The position numbers and the translations under genes are program-made. This document shows positions 8,973-17,802 of a DNA stretch of 64,000 nt, piece after piece. The notes below the pieces were generated by a model, which worked only from the letters and a program-made list of their open reading frames with translations, ran no database searches and was not told the DNA's origin. Origin of the DNA: VXYL01 sp963666465 (lineage in GTDB: Bacteria > Pseudomonadota > Gammaproteobacteria > Pseudomonadales > Azotimanducaceae); contig OY762824.1 of the NCBI GenBank assembly GCA_963666465.1, positions 2,232,001 through 2,296,000 of the forward strand, written 5' to 3'. Each line of letters starts with the position of its first letter. Position 1 is the first letter of the stretch.

Positions 8973-10295
8973 CTACAAGTCGGCGCCGACGGCCTCGCCA
9001 TGCTGGCTGTAGTCGAGGCCCTCGGCCTCTTCCTCGGCGGTCACCCGCAGTCCCATGACCCACTTGAGCGGGTAGAGAATCAGCAGGGTGCCCAATGCGC
9101 TCCAGGCGGACACCGCCAGCACGCCTTCGAACTGCACCCATATCTGCCAATAGTTGCCTTCGACGGCGCCAGACGCGTTGCCAATCTCTTCGAGCGCGAA
9201 CACGCCAGTGAGCAATGCACCGAGGAGTCCACCGATGCCATGAATGCCGAAGACGTCCAGTGCATCGTCATAGCCCAGCGTGTACTTGAGCCACGCACAG
9301 GCCCAGCAACAGGAGAACCCGGCGATGACGCCGATTGACACGCCACCGGCAGGCGACACGAACCCGGCTGCCGGGGTGATCGCCACCAGGCCGGCAACTG
9401 CACCCGACACAAGCCCCAGCACGCTCGGCTTCTTCAACACCGCCCACTCGTAGAACATCCACGTGAGTGCGCCCGCCGCCGCCGCGGTCTGTGTTACGAG
9501 CATGGCATAGGCCGCATCGCCGCTGGCGCCGAGTGACGATCCGGCACTGAAGCCAAACCAGCCAATCCAGAGCAGCGACACGCCGATGACGCTGAACAGC
9601 GGGTTGTGCGGCGCCATGTTCTCCGCGCCGTAGCCAGTGCGCTTGCCGACCACGATGCACGCCACGAGGCCAGCGACGCCGGCATTGATGTGTACGATGG
9701 TGCCGCCGGCGTAGTCGAGCACGCCTTCCTCCTTCAGGAAGCCGCCTCCCCAGATCCAATGCACGACGGGGGCATAGACCACCAGCGACCATATGCCCAC
9801 GAACACGAGCATCGCCGCAAACTTCATGCGGTCGGCAACGGCGCCGGCGATGAGGGCCGCCGCGACGACGGCGAAGGCGAGCTGGAAGACGACATAGAGA
9901 GACTGCGGGAAGCTGCCGTGCAGGCTGTCCATCTCCAGGTTCGCGAGGAACAGCATCCCAAAGTCGCCAATGTATTCATTGTCGCCGGAAAACCCGAGAC
10001 TGTAGCCTAGGAAAATCCAGGTGACCGACACCAGGCAGCAGATGGCGAAGCACTGGCCCGCCATCGAGAGCATGTTCTTGCGTCGCACCATGCCGCCATA
10101 GAACATGGCGATCCCCGGCACCGTCATCATCAGCCCCAGCACGGTTGCCGTGAGCATCCATCCTGTGTTGCCGCTGTCCAGTGCCGTCACCGACTCCGTC
10201 CCAAGGGCGGGGGCGGCGAGCCACGTCGTCGCGACTGCCGCCAAGGCGCAGTGGCTTGCGTTCATTCCCGGGTATCCCCTCATGCTTGTTTTCAT
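8973..10295 (-). CDS. amt: Ammonium transporter, Amt family
   Basis: A 440-residue channel carrying ammonium/ammonia across the inner membrane. It has a signal-like first segment and about eleven transmembrane helices. Family landmarks include MFYGGMVRRKN, the first twin-histidine site VVHWIWGGG, WFGFSAGSS and the second site FGIHGIGG. The C-terminus is short and cytoplasmic. No glnK/PII gene lies next to it, which is unusual because many amt genes are paired with glnK. Instead it sits between a Roadblock-like gene and a pseudokinase gene on the same strand. Whether it is co-transcribed with them is not shown; the gap to the upstream gene is only 32 bp. Confidence 0.95.
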   Translation of the reverse strand: MKTSMRGYPGMNASHCALAAVATTWLAAPALGTESVTALDSGNTGWMLTATVLGLMMTVPGIAMFYGGMVRRKNMLSMAGQCFAICCLVSVTWIFLGYSLGFSGDNEYIGDFGMLFLANLEMDSLHGSFPQSLYVVFQLAFAVVAAALIAGAVADRMKFAAMLVFVGIWSLVVYAPVVHWIWGGGFLKEEGVLDYAGGTIVHINAGVAGLVACIVVGKRTGYGAENMAPHNPLFSVIGVSLLWIGWFGFSAGSSLGASGDAAYAMLVTQTAAAAGALTWMFYEWAVLKKPSVLGLVSGAVAGLVAITPAAGFVSPAGGVSIGVIAGFSCCWACAWLKYTLGYDDALDVFGIHGIGGLLGALLTGVFALEEIGNASGAVEGNYWQIWVQFEGVLAVSAWSALGTLLILYPLKWVMGLRVTAEEEAEGLDYSQHGEAVGADL

Positions 10296-10327
10296 TTGCC
10301 GACCCTAGCGGCCACCCACGAATGTTG

Positions 10328-11029
10328 TCAGGTCTTTCTGAAGGATGCCCGGGCACCGCCCTTGCTTTTGGCTGCCTGTCTGCCAGCCTCTGCCGGCCCC
10401 TTCGGGATGTCCCGCCCTGCGTCGGGGCGCGTCACGGGGCGAAGACCGCGCCCGCCACCTGTCGCGTTCGCTACACCCGGGCTGGCAGCGGCGGGCACCA
10501 CCGCGCCAGGCTCGTCCCTCGACGGAGTGCGCTGTGGCGTCGCCGGGGCCGGCAGTTCCGGCGACCCGTCGGCCCGGGCCCGCAAGACGCCGGCCGCCCG
10601 AGCCTCCGGCGCGGCCTCGTGGTCCTGCGGCGCGGCGACGGGATCCTCGAATCGATCCATCGACAGGCGCATCGCCATCCAGCCAAGCCCGATGCTCATC
10701 GACCGTTTCGTCACCAGCACGACAACCGTGCCGGGACGACCAGGCAGGACGGACAGGAACTGGTGATTGCCAGCCGTCGTGACCTGCGCTTGCTTCATGT
10801 ATTCCGCCGGCGAACGTCGTGGCGACAAGGCCGACGCGACCCGGTTCATGAACGGGCCGCGAAACAGGACGCTGGCAGTCCGAGCCACCGCCTCGACATC
10901 CAGGCTGGGGCCGGCGCGACGCCCATCGACGAGCGTCAGGCCGGTGTCCAGATCGACGAGTACACATGCCAGGACGCCGTCGGTCTCGTCAACGATTGCT
11001 TGACAGGCAGACTGCAGTTGCTCCAACAC
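10328..11029 (-). CDS. Roadblock/LC7-like domain protein with a disordered tail
   Basis: A 233-residue protein starting with GTG, with AAGGAG ten bases upstream. Residues ~1-120 have the alternating pattern of Roadblock/LC7 folds: an early helix (LQSACQAIVDE), a strand-turn VLVDLDTGLTLVDG, a long helix, then QFLSVLPGRPGTVVVLVTKR and a final helix. Such proteins often dimerise and regulate small GTPases (for example MglB). Residues ~125-233 are Pro/Ala/Gly-rich, end in basic residues and are probably disordered. No Ras-like GTPase gene is visible in the window. It lies between two pseudokinase genes. The fold call is by pattern only. Confidence 0.6.
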   Translation of the reverse strand: MLEQLQSACQAIVDETDGVLACVLVDLDTGLTLVDGRRAGPSLDVEAVARTASVLFRGPFMNRVASALSPRRSPAEYMKQAQVTTAGNHQFLSVLPGRPGTVVVLVTKRSMSIGLGWMAMRLSMDRFEDPVAAPQDHEAAPEARAAGVLRARADGSPELPAPATPQRTPSRDEPGAVVPAAASPGVANATGGGRGLRPVTRPDAGRDIPKGPAEAGRQAAKSKGGARASFRKT

Positions 11030-11159
11030 AGTTACCGTGCTCCTTGCCGTGGTCTAGGCATGCGGGCCTGCCAGACACAATACGGCCCACGCAACCCGCA
11101 CGTCAAACCCAGTCTGCGCGCCGCAAGGACCACGGTCAAGCAGGCGTTGCCGTGCGTGC

Positions 11160-13121
11160 TCATTCCAGCAGCGCGGCGACGCGGAAGCCGAGGTGGCGGG
11201 CGCGAAAGTTCGCATCCGTCAACGCTCGGGCTGCGGCGTGGGGCTGCGAATGCACCCACGACCCGCCCCGCTGCACGTGCCTCGTGCATCCCGCCGCACC
11301 GTTGTCGCCGGCTTCGCCGACAGCGCGTTCGCAGTCCATCACCCACTCCGAGACGTTGTCGTGCATGTCGTGGAATCCCCAGGCATTCGGAGGCGCAGAG
11401 CCCACTGTTGCGACGCCGCGCGCGAGATCCGATCCGGGCGCGCCATCGAACCGTTCGCCGAGCGCCCCGGCGCCGGCCCGTGCCGAGTACTCCCATTCCG
11501 CCTCTCGGGCAAGCCGATACACCCGGTCTGTCTGCTCCGACAGCCATTCGGTGTAGGCCACGGCGTCCCGCCACGAAACGCCGACCACCGGAAGCCGGCC
11601 ATCGCCCTCCACCGCCTGCGTCCAGCCATAGCCGGCGCTCTCGACGAAGCGCGCAAACTCGGCTTCGGTGATTTCGTACTTCGACAGTCCGAATGGTCGC
11701 TCGAAGACGACTTCCTCCCCGACGCCTTCCGCGCTCGCCTCGGGCGCCCGGCAGCCGGGAGGCCAGCACGGCACCTGCATGCTGCCCTCGGGCACGAGGA
11801 TCATCGTCGGCCCCATGCCGCCGGACCGGAGCGCATCGGCAAACTCGTCGTCGCCCAGCGGCGCGCCCGACACGCTCCCATCCACAGCCAGGCCTGTCGC
11901 GGCCGTTTGCGCGCTGCGCAGAATGCCCGTGTCCACCCACGTGATCGCAACCATCAGTCCGGTCGCCGCCAACGCCGGCACGGACCATTGCATGGCGCGG
12001 CGCAGCGGGTGGCCGGCAGCCCGCCCGCCGCTCGGCAAGGCTGGCTGCGCACCGCCGCCCGACGACGCGGCGGGGCGATTGAATCCACGCGCCGATGTCC
12101 GCCCCGCCCGGTGCGGCAGCAGCCTGTGTTCGGTGTCGCCGAACAGCAGCGCGCGCCAGACCGGCACGCTCTGCGGCCGCGAGGAAATGGGAACGGCCAT
12201 GGCGGACCGGATTGCCTTCAGCATTCGCGCGTCGTCGGCGTTCTGGTCCGATAGCAGAACCGGGGCGAGATGATCGCGCACGGCCCGATGCGGCGCATCC
12301 GCTGGACTTTCGCCCGTCACGCAGTGGTACATGGTGGCGGCGAGGGCATAGATGTCGGTCCAGGGGCCCTCCCGACCGCCGGTCGAATACTGTTCAAGTG
12401 CCGTGTAGCCCGGCATGATGTTGGCGAGCCGGATGCCGCGCCTGTCGAATACCTGCCGCGCACCGCCTGCCACCTTCGTCCCGTGTCCGAAGCCGCGCAG
12501 CACCGCCCCGCCGTCGGGCCGGATGACTATGGCTTCCGGGTTGATCTGGCGATGCATGACGCCGTGCTCGTGTGCGACCCCCAGCCCCTGCACCAGGGGC
12601 ACCATCATGTCCACCACTTCCGTCGGCGGGAGCGCGCCCCTTCGTGCCACCAACTCGTCGAGAGACTCGCCGGGGACATCATCGGTGACGACGTAGCCCG
12701 TGCCGTTGGCGGCCACGCATTCGCGCACATCGACGATGTGGGCGTGCTCGACGCCTGCCAGCTTCCGCGCCGCCGTCAGAAAGGCGGCGAGGCCGGCCAT
12801 GAACTCGTGACTCGCCTCCGGGCTGGCGGCCGCTACCTTTTCGCCCTCCCGCACCGCCAGTCGCGCCGGGAAGTACTCCTCCACGAGCACGCACGCATCG
12901 CCGGCCCACGCCGTGTACTGGATGCTTGCCACGCCCAGGTGCGCGGTCTCGATGATGGAGTAGGCGTCGAGAAGCCGATGCCCCGCCGGAAGCGTGTGTG
13001 AGTTGCCGGTTTCCAATTGCCAGTCGCCAGTTCGTTCAATTGCGGGGAACGGGCACGTCCGGTTGCATCCTGGGACGGCTCTTCGCTCCGGGACGGCCTC
13101 CGCCCGATGTCGTTCGTCCAC
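11160..13121 (-). CDS. Membrane pseudokinase with SUMF1-like domain
   Basis: A 653-residue protein built like the one at 5793-8543 but without PEGA repeats. Residues ~44-320 keep the kinase fold, yet the glycine loop is lost, the catalytic Lys is Glu81 (VLVEEYFP), HRD is HRQ (VMHRQINPEAIVI) and DFG is GFG (LRGFGHG). A membrane helix lies near residue 378, and a SUMF1-like domain (~430-653) has REAEWEYSARAG, DMHDNVSEW and VQRGGSW without FGE cysteines. Both proteins share the YTALEQYS/FAAIEQYS and YHCVTG/YRCVTG segments, so they are paralogues. The first ~35 residues look non-conserved; a TTG at 13016 could be the true start. It follows cpaC on the same strand. Confidence 0.78.
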   Translation of the reverse strand: MDERHRAEAVPERRAVPGCNRTCPFPAIERTGDWQLETGNSHTLPAGHRLLDAYSIIETAHLGVASIQYTAWAGDACVLVEEYFPARLAVREGEKVAAASPEASHEFMAGLAAFLTAARKLAGVEHAHIVDVRECVAANGTGYVVTDDVPGESLDELVARRGALPPTEVVDMMVPLVQGLGVAHEHGVMHRQINPEAIVIRPDGGAVLRGFGHGTKVAGGARQVFDRRGIRLANIMPGYTALEQYSTGGREGPWTDIYALAATMYHCVTGESPADAPHRAVRDHLAPVLLSDQNADDARMLKAIRSAMAVPISSRPQSVPVWRALLFGDTEHRLLPHRAGRTSARGFNRPAASSGGGAQPALPSGGRAAGHPLRRAMQWSVPALAATGLMVAITWVDTGILRSAQTAATGLAVDGSVSGAPLGDDEFADALRSGGMGPTMILVPEGSMQVPCWPPGCRAPEASAEGVGEEVVFERPFGLSKYEITEAEFARFVESAGYGWTQAVEGDGRLPVVGVSWRDAVAYTEWLSEQTDRVYRLAREAEWEYSARAGAGALGERFDGAPGSDLARGVATVGSAPPNAWGFHDMHDNVSEWVMDCERAVGEAGDNGAAGCTRHVQRGGSWVHSQPHAAARALTDANFRARHLGFRVAALLE

Positions 13122-13373
13122 GCCAAGTGCCGGGTGGGAACCTGCCTATGGCCCCCGGATCGGATCGAATCATACCGCGTACAGGGTGTCATTGGGCGGC
13201 AGCCGAGGCGGCCCTCGACTTTTCTGTCGAGGGTGCGGCGTGGGAGAACTTGAAGGGGTCGGGGCCGCGGCAGCGTCGCGCGGCCCGATCACCGGCCCCT
13301 CCTCCCGGCAGGCGACCATCGCGCACCTTGGGGGGGCGATGGCCCTCGCCCCTCCGCAGGCCCTCGCAGTCAA

Positions 13374-13391
13374 CGCTTCTTGTGGCGCTAG
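13374..13391 (+). repeat. R2 end fragment at the cpaC stop codon
   Basis: ACGCTTCTTGTGGCGCTAG matches the right end of the R2 element (TTCTTGTGGCGCTAG). The CTA of its terminal CTAG is the complement of the cpaC TAG stop codon. It is either a remnant or a targeted insertion point. Confidence 0.55.
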
Positions 13392-14818
13392 AAGCGGAAC
13401 TGTTCCCGCACCAGAGGCGGCGACTGCGCTGGCCGGGACGCCGAGGCGGTTGCCGGCAACGCCGCGACAATGCGCGCCGTAACCACGATGACCAGTTCCA
13501 CGGAGCGGTCGGTGTCCCGCTCGGTGCGGAACAGTGCGCCCCACACCGGGATGTCCTGCAGCAGCGGGATGCCGCCCTTGGTGTATGTCGAATTGCGCCG
13601 ATAGAGCCCTGCGATGGCGATGGACTCGCCGTCGCCGAGCTCGACCGTGGTCGAGGCCGAGCGCTCGTTGATGTTGGGAACGATGGTTCCGGCAATGGTG
13701 GCGCTTCCGGCTGCAATCTCGCGGATGCGAGGCTGCACCGAGAGCGAAATCTGGCTGTCCGAGAGCACGGTGGGCGTGAAGGAAAGGCTCACGCCCGTCT
13801 GCCGGTATGCCGTGGCGACGGCGCGGTCGGAGATGACCGGCACCGGAATCTCCAGGCCGGAAAAGAACTCCGCCGGCTTGCCGCTGACGGTGGTCAGTGT
13901 CGGCCGGGCATGCGTGACGGCGAGTCCGTTTTCGGCAAGCGCTTCCAGAAAGGCGGTGACGCGGTACTTGCCGCTGTTCACCTCCCTGGCCTGGGCGAGC
14001 ACCACCCCACCCCCGGCGGCCCGCGTGGGTTGCAGCACGCCGACCTCCGAGATCTCGTTCGATGCGGGCGGCGCACCGTCCGGCGCGTCTGCGGTGACGC
14101 CGCCGGCGAACTCGACCACCTGTTCGTACACGTTGGCCAGCTGAACCGCCCCCGTGGCCAGGCGCACGCCGGTGCCGCTGGCCCAGGTGCGCAGCGGATG
14201 CAGAAAGGGGTTGATGTCCAGCGACCAGTCGATGCCCAGCTCCCGGGTGACATTGCGCGCCACTTCCGAGATGAGGACGTCGAGGTTGACCTGCGCCGCC
14301 TGGCGCAGGGTAAGCGCGTCGATCACCGGTGCATCGCCGGCGACCGCGCCAACGGCGCGCAGGAGCCGCTCCGCCTGCCCCGGGTCCTTGGCCTCGCCGC
14401 TGACGAGAAGCGCATTCCCCACGGAGACCACGTCGATGCCTGACGCCCTGCCGGCAATCCGCTCGACGGCGACGCTGGCGAATCCGGTCTGCAGCTGGAC
14501 ATGGACGGAATAGTGGACAAGCAGGCGGCTCGTCGTGTCGTGAATCCGCAACGTGGTGATGCCGGCCGCTCGGCCCACGACCGACAGCGTCCGGTCGTCA
14601 ACGACGACCACATCCGCTATCGCCGGGTCCGCGATAAGTGCCGTGCCGATGACCTGCTCGACCACGATCGTGGTCGAGACGCCCGGCGCGAGATGAAGCG
14701 TGTCCGGCTCGCCGCCGCGGTCGGCCGCCGGCATCGACTCGCCGGCAAACGCGAACGCCATCGTCAGCGCGAACCATTGCGGCGCTCTCCGCCAGGCCAG
14801 TGGGGACCGATGCTTCAC
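13388..14818 (-). CDS. cpaC: Tad/Flp pilus outer-membrane secretin (CpaC/RcpA)
   Basis: A 476-residue secretin that would form the outer-membrane pore for a Tad-type pilus. The GTG start at 14818 overlaps the cpaB stop as GTGA, so the two are translationally coupled. It has an N-terminal signal region (ending near MPAADRG), a pilus-formation N domain (LHLAPGVSTTIVVEQ), a BON-like section (VVSVGNALLVSGEA), and a secretin core with VNLDVLISEVAR, LTTVSGKPAEFFSGLEIPVP, the GVSLSFTPTVL strand and GIPLLQDIPVWGALF. Length is normal for the family. No tadZ/cpaE, cpaF/tadA or tadBC follows; a pseudokinase gene comes next. Confidence 0.9.
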   Translation of the reverse strand: MKHRSPLAWRRAPQWFALTMAFAFAGESMPAADRGGEPDTLHLAPGVSTTIVVEQVIGTALIADPAIADVVVVDDRTLSVVGRAAGITTLRIHDTTSRLLVHYSVHVQLQTGFASVAVERIAGRASGIDVVSVGNALLVSGEAKDPGQAERLLRAVGAVAGDAPVIDALTLRQAAQVNLDVLISEVARNVTRELGIDWSLDINPFLHPLRTWASGTGVRLATGAVQLANVYEQVVEFAGGVTADAPDGAPPASNEISEVGVLQPTRAAGGGVVLAQAREVNSGKYRVTAFLEALAENGLAVTHARPTLTTVSGKPAEFFSGLEIPVPVISDRAVATAYRQTGVSLSFTPTVLSDSQISLSVQPRIREIAAGSATIAGTIVPNINERSASTTVELGDGESIAIAGLYRRNSTYTKGGIPLLQDIPVWGALFRTERDTDRSVELVIVVTARIVAALPATASASRPAQSPPLVREQFRF

Positions 14819-15684
14819 AGGCCCTTCACGCGTCCTGGCGTCTCGTTCACGCCGCGAATCACGCGCCCGATCTGCACCGTGGGCACCAGCGGCACCACCT
14901 GGTCGAGTGTCATCGGGGCACGAAGGGGGAAGCGTTTGCCGGTGTAGGGAGACCTGATGGCAAGCGTCAGGCTGCCGATGCGGGCCGCCATGGCCATGCG
15001 CTCCGCATCCTGGGGCGTCACCTCCAGCGTGTAGCCGCCACCGGGCGTTAGCTGCGGCGGTTCGGAAACGAATTCGCTTATGCCATCGAGCACCCCGTAG
15101 TGGGCGAAGGAGACCACCGACGAACCGACTGCGAGCACCCGCGCGTCGTGGAGGATGGTGTGCGCCACGGTGGCTTCCGTGCCGCTTGGCCCCACGAGGA
15201 TGACGTCGACGCGATCCCCTGGATGAACGACGTTGGCGGTGTCCTGCACCCGGATCGTCATGGCGACCATGTCCGGACGCAGCGAGGCGCCGATGTAGCC
15301 CGGATGCTCGCGCAGGCGCAGGCCGCTCCAGAGGATGGGGTCGCCGGGTTCCAGGGAGCGTGTGGCAATGGCGCCGATAACCGCCCGCAGGGGCACCGCC
15401 CCCTGAATCAGGGTGCCGGTGGCGGTCGGCGAAAGCTCCCTTGCCTCGCGCCACTCGAGGTGCGTGTCCAACAGCAATGTGCCGACCGAAATGGTCTCCT
15501 TGGCCGTCAGTATGAACGGTCGAGCCGGTTCGGGCTGGACCGGTTCGGGCTGGACCGGTTCGGGCTGGACCTGGATCGGCGCAACCGGCGGCGACTCGCT
15601 GAAGATGGTGGGGCCAATGCCGAACCAGAGGGCGGCGCCGAGCAGCACCGCCACCAGCGCGGGGAGGGCCATTCGGCGCACCAT
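14815..15684 (-). CDS. cpaB: Tad/Flp pilus assembly protein CpaB (RcpC)
   Basis: A 289-residue protein with one N-terminal membrane helix (LPALVAVLLGAALWFGIG), three QPEPV repeats that look like a periplasmic linker, and an SAF-type domain plus RcpC core (AKETISVGTLL; LEPGDPILWSGL; VHPGDRVDVILVG). CpaB proteins are periplasmic partners of the CpaC secretin. It sits between cpaA and cpaC, overlapping the latter by 4 bp. The Pro-Glu linker is encoded by short tandem repeats at about 15533-15575, which could change length by slippage. Confidence 0.88.
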   Translation of the reverse strand: MVRRMALPALVAVLLGAALWFGIGPTIFSESPPVAPIQVQPEPVQPEPVQPEPARPFILTAKETISVGTLLLDTHLEWREARELSPTATGTLIQGAVPLRAVIGAIATRSLEPGDPILWSGLRLREHPGYIGASLRPDMVAMTIRVQDTANVVHPGDRVDVILVGPSGTEATVAHTILHDARVLAVGSSVVSFAHYGVLDGISEFVSEPPQLTPGGGYTLEVTPQDAERMAMAARIGSLTLAIRSPYTGKRFPLRAPMTLDQVVPLVPTVQIGRVIRGVNETPGRVKGL

Positions 15685-15699
15685 CGGCGGCGGCGCCGG

Positions 15700-16164
15700 T
15701 CAGGCCGCCGACGCGTCGAGCGCCCGCGCCGCAAGCAGGGCGGCGGCAGGCGGAACGACGGCGCAGGCGAACGGGATTCCACGGCTGCGGAAGCCCAGGC
15801 CGATGCCGCCGGGCACCCGCGACATCAGCAGCATCAGCAGCATCAGCATGGCAGATGCGACCAGGGCGATCGCCAGATCCTGAGGGCCAAGCCAAAGTGC
15901 CAGAACGCCGACGAGCTTGCCGTCGCCGCCACCGAGCCAGCCGAGCTGAAACAGCAGGAACCCCACGGCGAGCGCCGCGCCGCCGCACGCCAGGGCGGCG
16001 CCCGGCTCGCCGCCGAGCGCCGTCGGCGCCGAGACGGCAGCCGCGCACCACAGCCCCGCCAAGCCGAGCACCAGTCCATGCGGCACTTCACGGCGTCGCC
16101 AGTCTGTCCACATGGCGCCGCCGCCGCCGAGCATGGCCGCGGCGAGCATGGCCGCGGCGAGCAT
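15700..16164 (-). CDS. cpaA: Prepilin peptidase of the CpaA/TadV type
   Basis: A 154-residue membrane aspartic protease of the A24 family that trims Flp prepilins at the inner membrane. Both catalytic aspartates are visible: the first in TDWRRREVPHG and the second in LGGGDGKLVG. The rest is hydrophobic helices. The start is uncertain because a 15 bp direct duplication (about 16134-16166) gives two in-frame MLAAA starts and no clear ribosome site. It lies between flp and cpaB in the usual Tad order. Confidence 0.85.
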   Translation of the reverse strand: MLAAAMLAAAMLGGGGAMWTDWRRREVPHGLVLGLAGLWCAAAVSAPTALGGEPGAALACGGAALAVGFLLFQLGWLGGGDGKLVGVLALWLGPQDLAIALVASAMLMLLMLLMSRVPGGIGLGFRSRGIPFACAVVPPAAALLAARALDASAA

Positions 16165-16204
16165 GGCCCGGCAGGGACTGGCATGAGCGTGCGATCAGTT
16201 CACG

Positions 16205-16447
16205 TTAGCCTGCCACGTTAGCCTGGACATTTGCGATGCCTGTGTCCATTTCGTTTGCCAAATCGCTGAACAGATTTTGGAAAGCGTCGGCCATCGTGCC
16301 TGCCACCAGGCCAACGACGGCAATGACTGCAACGACGATCAACGCGTATTCCACGGTGGACACGCCGCGCCTGTCGCGCAGAAAGCGGACGGCGGCGGCG
16401 AAGGCCGATACGGCGAAGAGTTTGAACATTGCGAAAGTAGCCGACAT
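16205..16447 (-). CDS. flp: Flp/Fap-type pilin
   Basis: An 80-residue type IVb pilin precursor, the subunit of a Tad/Flp pilus. The processing site is RRG followed by VSTVEYALIVVAVIAVVG: cleavage after Gly leaves Glu at +5 and Tyr at +6, as in the Flp family, followed by the hydrophobic stalk. GGAGGTGA lies four bases before the ATG, the strongest ribosome site in the region. It is the first gene of the minus-strand block, so the promoter probably lies in the relatively AT-rich 16448-16510 stretch. Flp pilins are short, so this length is expected. Confidence 0.92.
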   Translation of the reverse strand: MSATFAMFKLFAVSAFAAAVRFLRDRRGVSTVEYALIVVAVIAVVGLVAGTMADAFQNLFSDLANEMDTGIANVQANVAG

Positions 16448-16504
16448 GTCTCACCTCCACGAAACTTGTCATCGGTACATACGAAACATACTCGCGCCCA
16501 ATCC

Positions 16505-16580
16505 GAAAGGCAACGGTTTTTTGTGGCGCTGGCTTCGCCGTCAGGCGCATGCACCCCGCGTTTCGGACCCAATCCGTCCG
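16505..16580. repeat. Fused remnants of R2 and R4 elements
   Basis: AAAGGCAACGGTTTTTTGTGGCGCTGG resembles the right end of R2. It runs directly into GGCTTCGCCGTCAGGCGCAT and ACCCCGCGTTTCGGACCCAATCC, which match the interior of R4. The inverted ends are lost. It lies upstream of the flp promoter region. Confidence 0.5.
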
Positions 16581-16682
16581 CCAGGACTATTGCACGCTAG
16601 ACACAACCGGCTGATCGAGGCGAAGTGGCGAAAAGCACTGGCTTTTGCGTGTGCGTGCGCCATGCTGTACACGCGTGCATGG

Positions 16683-17463
16683 CGGCGTCTTTCGACAGAC
16701 GGGACGTGGTGGTCGGGGAGGTCGAGGTGCGACCGACGCGCCCGGACGAGCGCCGGCGCTGGGACGCGCTCGTGGACGAGGCGTCGGGGACCGCGAACCT
16801 GGCGTCGCGTGCGCTGTCGCGCAGGTAAACGGCGGCTGAGCGCGGACTGGGAGGCGGCGCGCGGCCATCCGCTGGAGCTCGCGGAGACCTTCGTGGACCC
16901 GTCGCGGTTCGAGGGCACCTGCTACGCGGCGTCGAACTGGACGTGCGTGGGGCGCACGAAGGGCTTCGCGCGGCACAGCGGGTCGTACACGGACCCGCAC
17001 GGTTCGCCGAAGGAGACGAGCCCGCGAAGGCGCACGGCCGCATCGAGGCGCGCCGCGTCGCCGTGCGCGACCTGCCGCCGAAGACGCTCGGGCCCTTCCC
17101 CGGCGCGCGCCAGGCGTTCCGCGTCGTGCGCGAGCGCACCGACGCCAGGACCGGTGCCACCTCGGCCGAGACCGCCTGCGGCATCACGTCCGTGCCCGCC
17201 GAACGCGCCGACCCCGAGCGCCTGCTGGCCTGGAACCGCGGCCACTGGCAGGTCGAGAACGGCAACCACTTCCGCCGCGACGCCAGCATGGGCGAGGACG
17301 CCGCGCGCTTCCGCGCCCGCCACGCCCCCACCAACCACGCCACCCTGAACAACATCGCGCTCGCCGTCGTGTTCCACAACGGCTTCCGCCACCTGCCCGA
17401 AGCCAACCGCCACTGCATGATGCGCCGCGACGACGCCTTCGACGCCATCCTCGCGCCGCGCTG
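16683..17463 (+). pseudogene. Decayed DUF4338 (DruA-like)-ISAs1 transposase
   Basis: Three segments in shifting frames look like one former protein. VRPTRPDERRRWDALVDE (from ~16727) starts a DUF4338 domain. Then NLASRALSR, LSADWEAARGHPLELAETFV and YAASNWTCVGRTKGFARHSG continue it with an apparent internal deletion. From ~17015 an ISAs1-type DDE C-terminus follows (LLAWNRGHWQVENGNHFRRD, SMGEDAARFR, LNNIALAVVFHNGF). The last frame is open to TGA at 17464. Catalytic regions between the segments are missing, so it cannot be active. Confidence 0.7.
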
Positions 17464-17802
17464 ACCGCCCGGCGCGCATTCCCGGACATCCCGAACCGGT
17501 CCTCCGCCGTCCGCGCCTGCAGCGCGGCGCCCGACGGGCGCCCTGCCGGCGTGTCCGGCCCGGAACGCCCGGGTTCCGCGCCGCCGGACGCCACCGGACG
17601 GCGCCCCGCAGCGTCTTCTCCACAGCATCCTCCAAGTCACCCCGCGGCCGACCCTCTCCGACGCGTCCCGACCGCTAGGCTAGGGTGCAATGATCCTGGG
17701 TTGCCCCCCCGGTGCGGGGCCTTGCTTCCGCTTCGGTGACGTGGCGGGGGCCAGGCGTCTGCGTAGCGGGAAGGCCGGTACGGGAGGGAGGTTCTGTGGG
17801 CG
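17464..17802. other. GC-rich gap downstream of the transposase remnant
   Basis: This holds the 3' flank of the decayed transposase and GC-rich sequence. I recognise no gene, RNA or family repeat here, and I did not locate the insertion-sequence terminus. Confidence 0.35.

Noticed and set aside
5793..13121. Active Ser/Thr kinases with formylglycine-generating activity
   Set aside because: Catalytic Lys, HRD and DFG residues and FGE cysteines are missing in both proteins.
13388..16051. One 887-codon frame covering cpaC to cpaA
   Set aside because: Only the last 476 codons are real (cpaC). The upstream part is cpaB/cpaA DNA in the wrong frame, and a GTGA overlap start explains cpaC.
16683..17463. 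Druantia-type defence gene
   Set aside because: The DUF4338 segment runs into an ISAs1-type transposase end and is deleted; no druBCDE neighbours.
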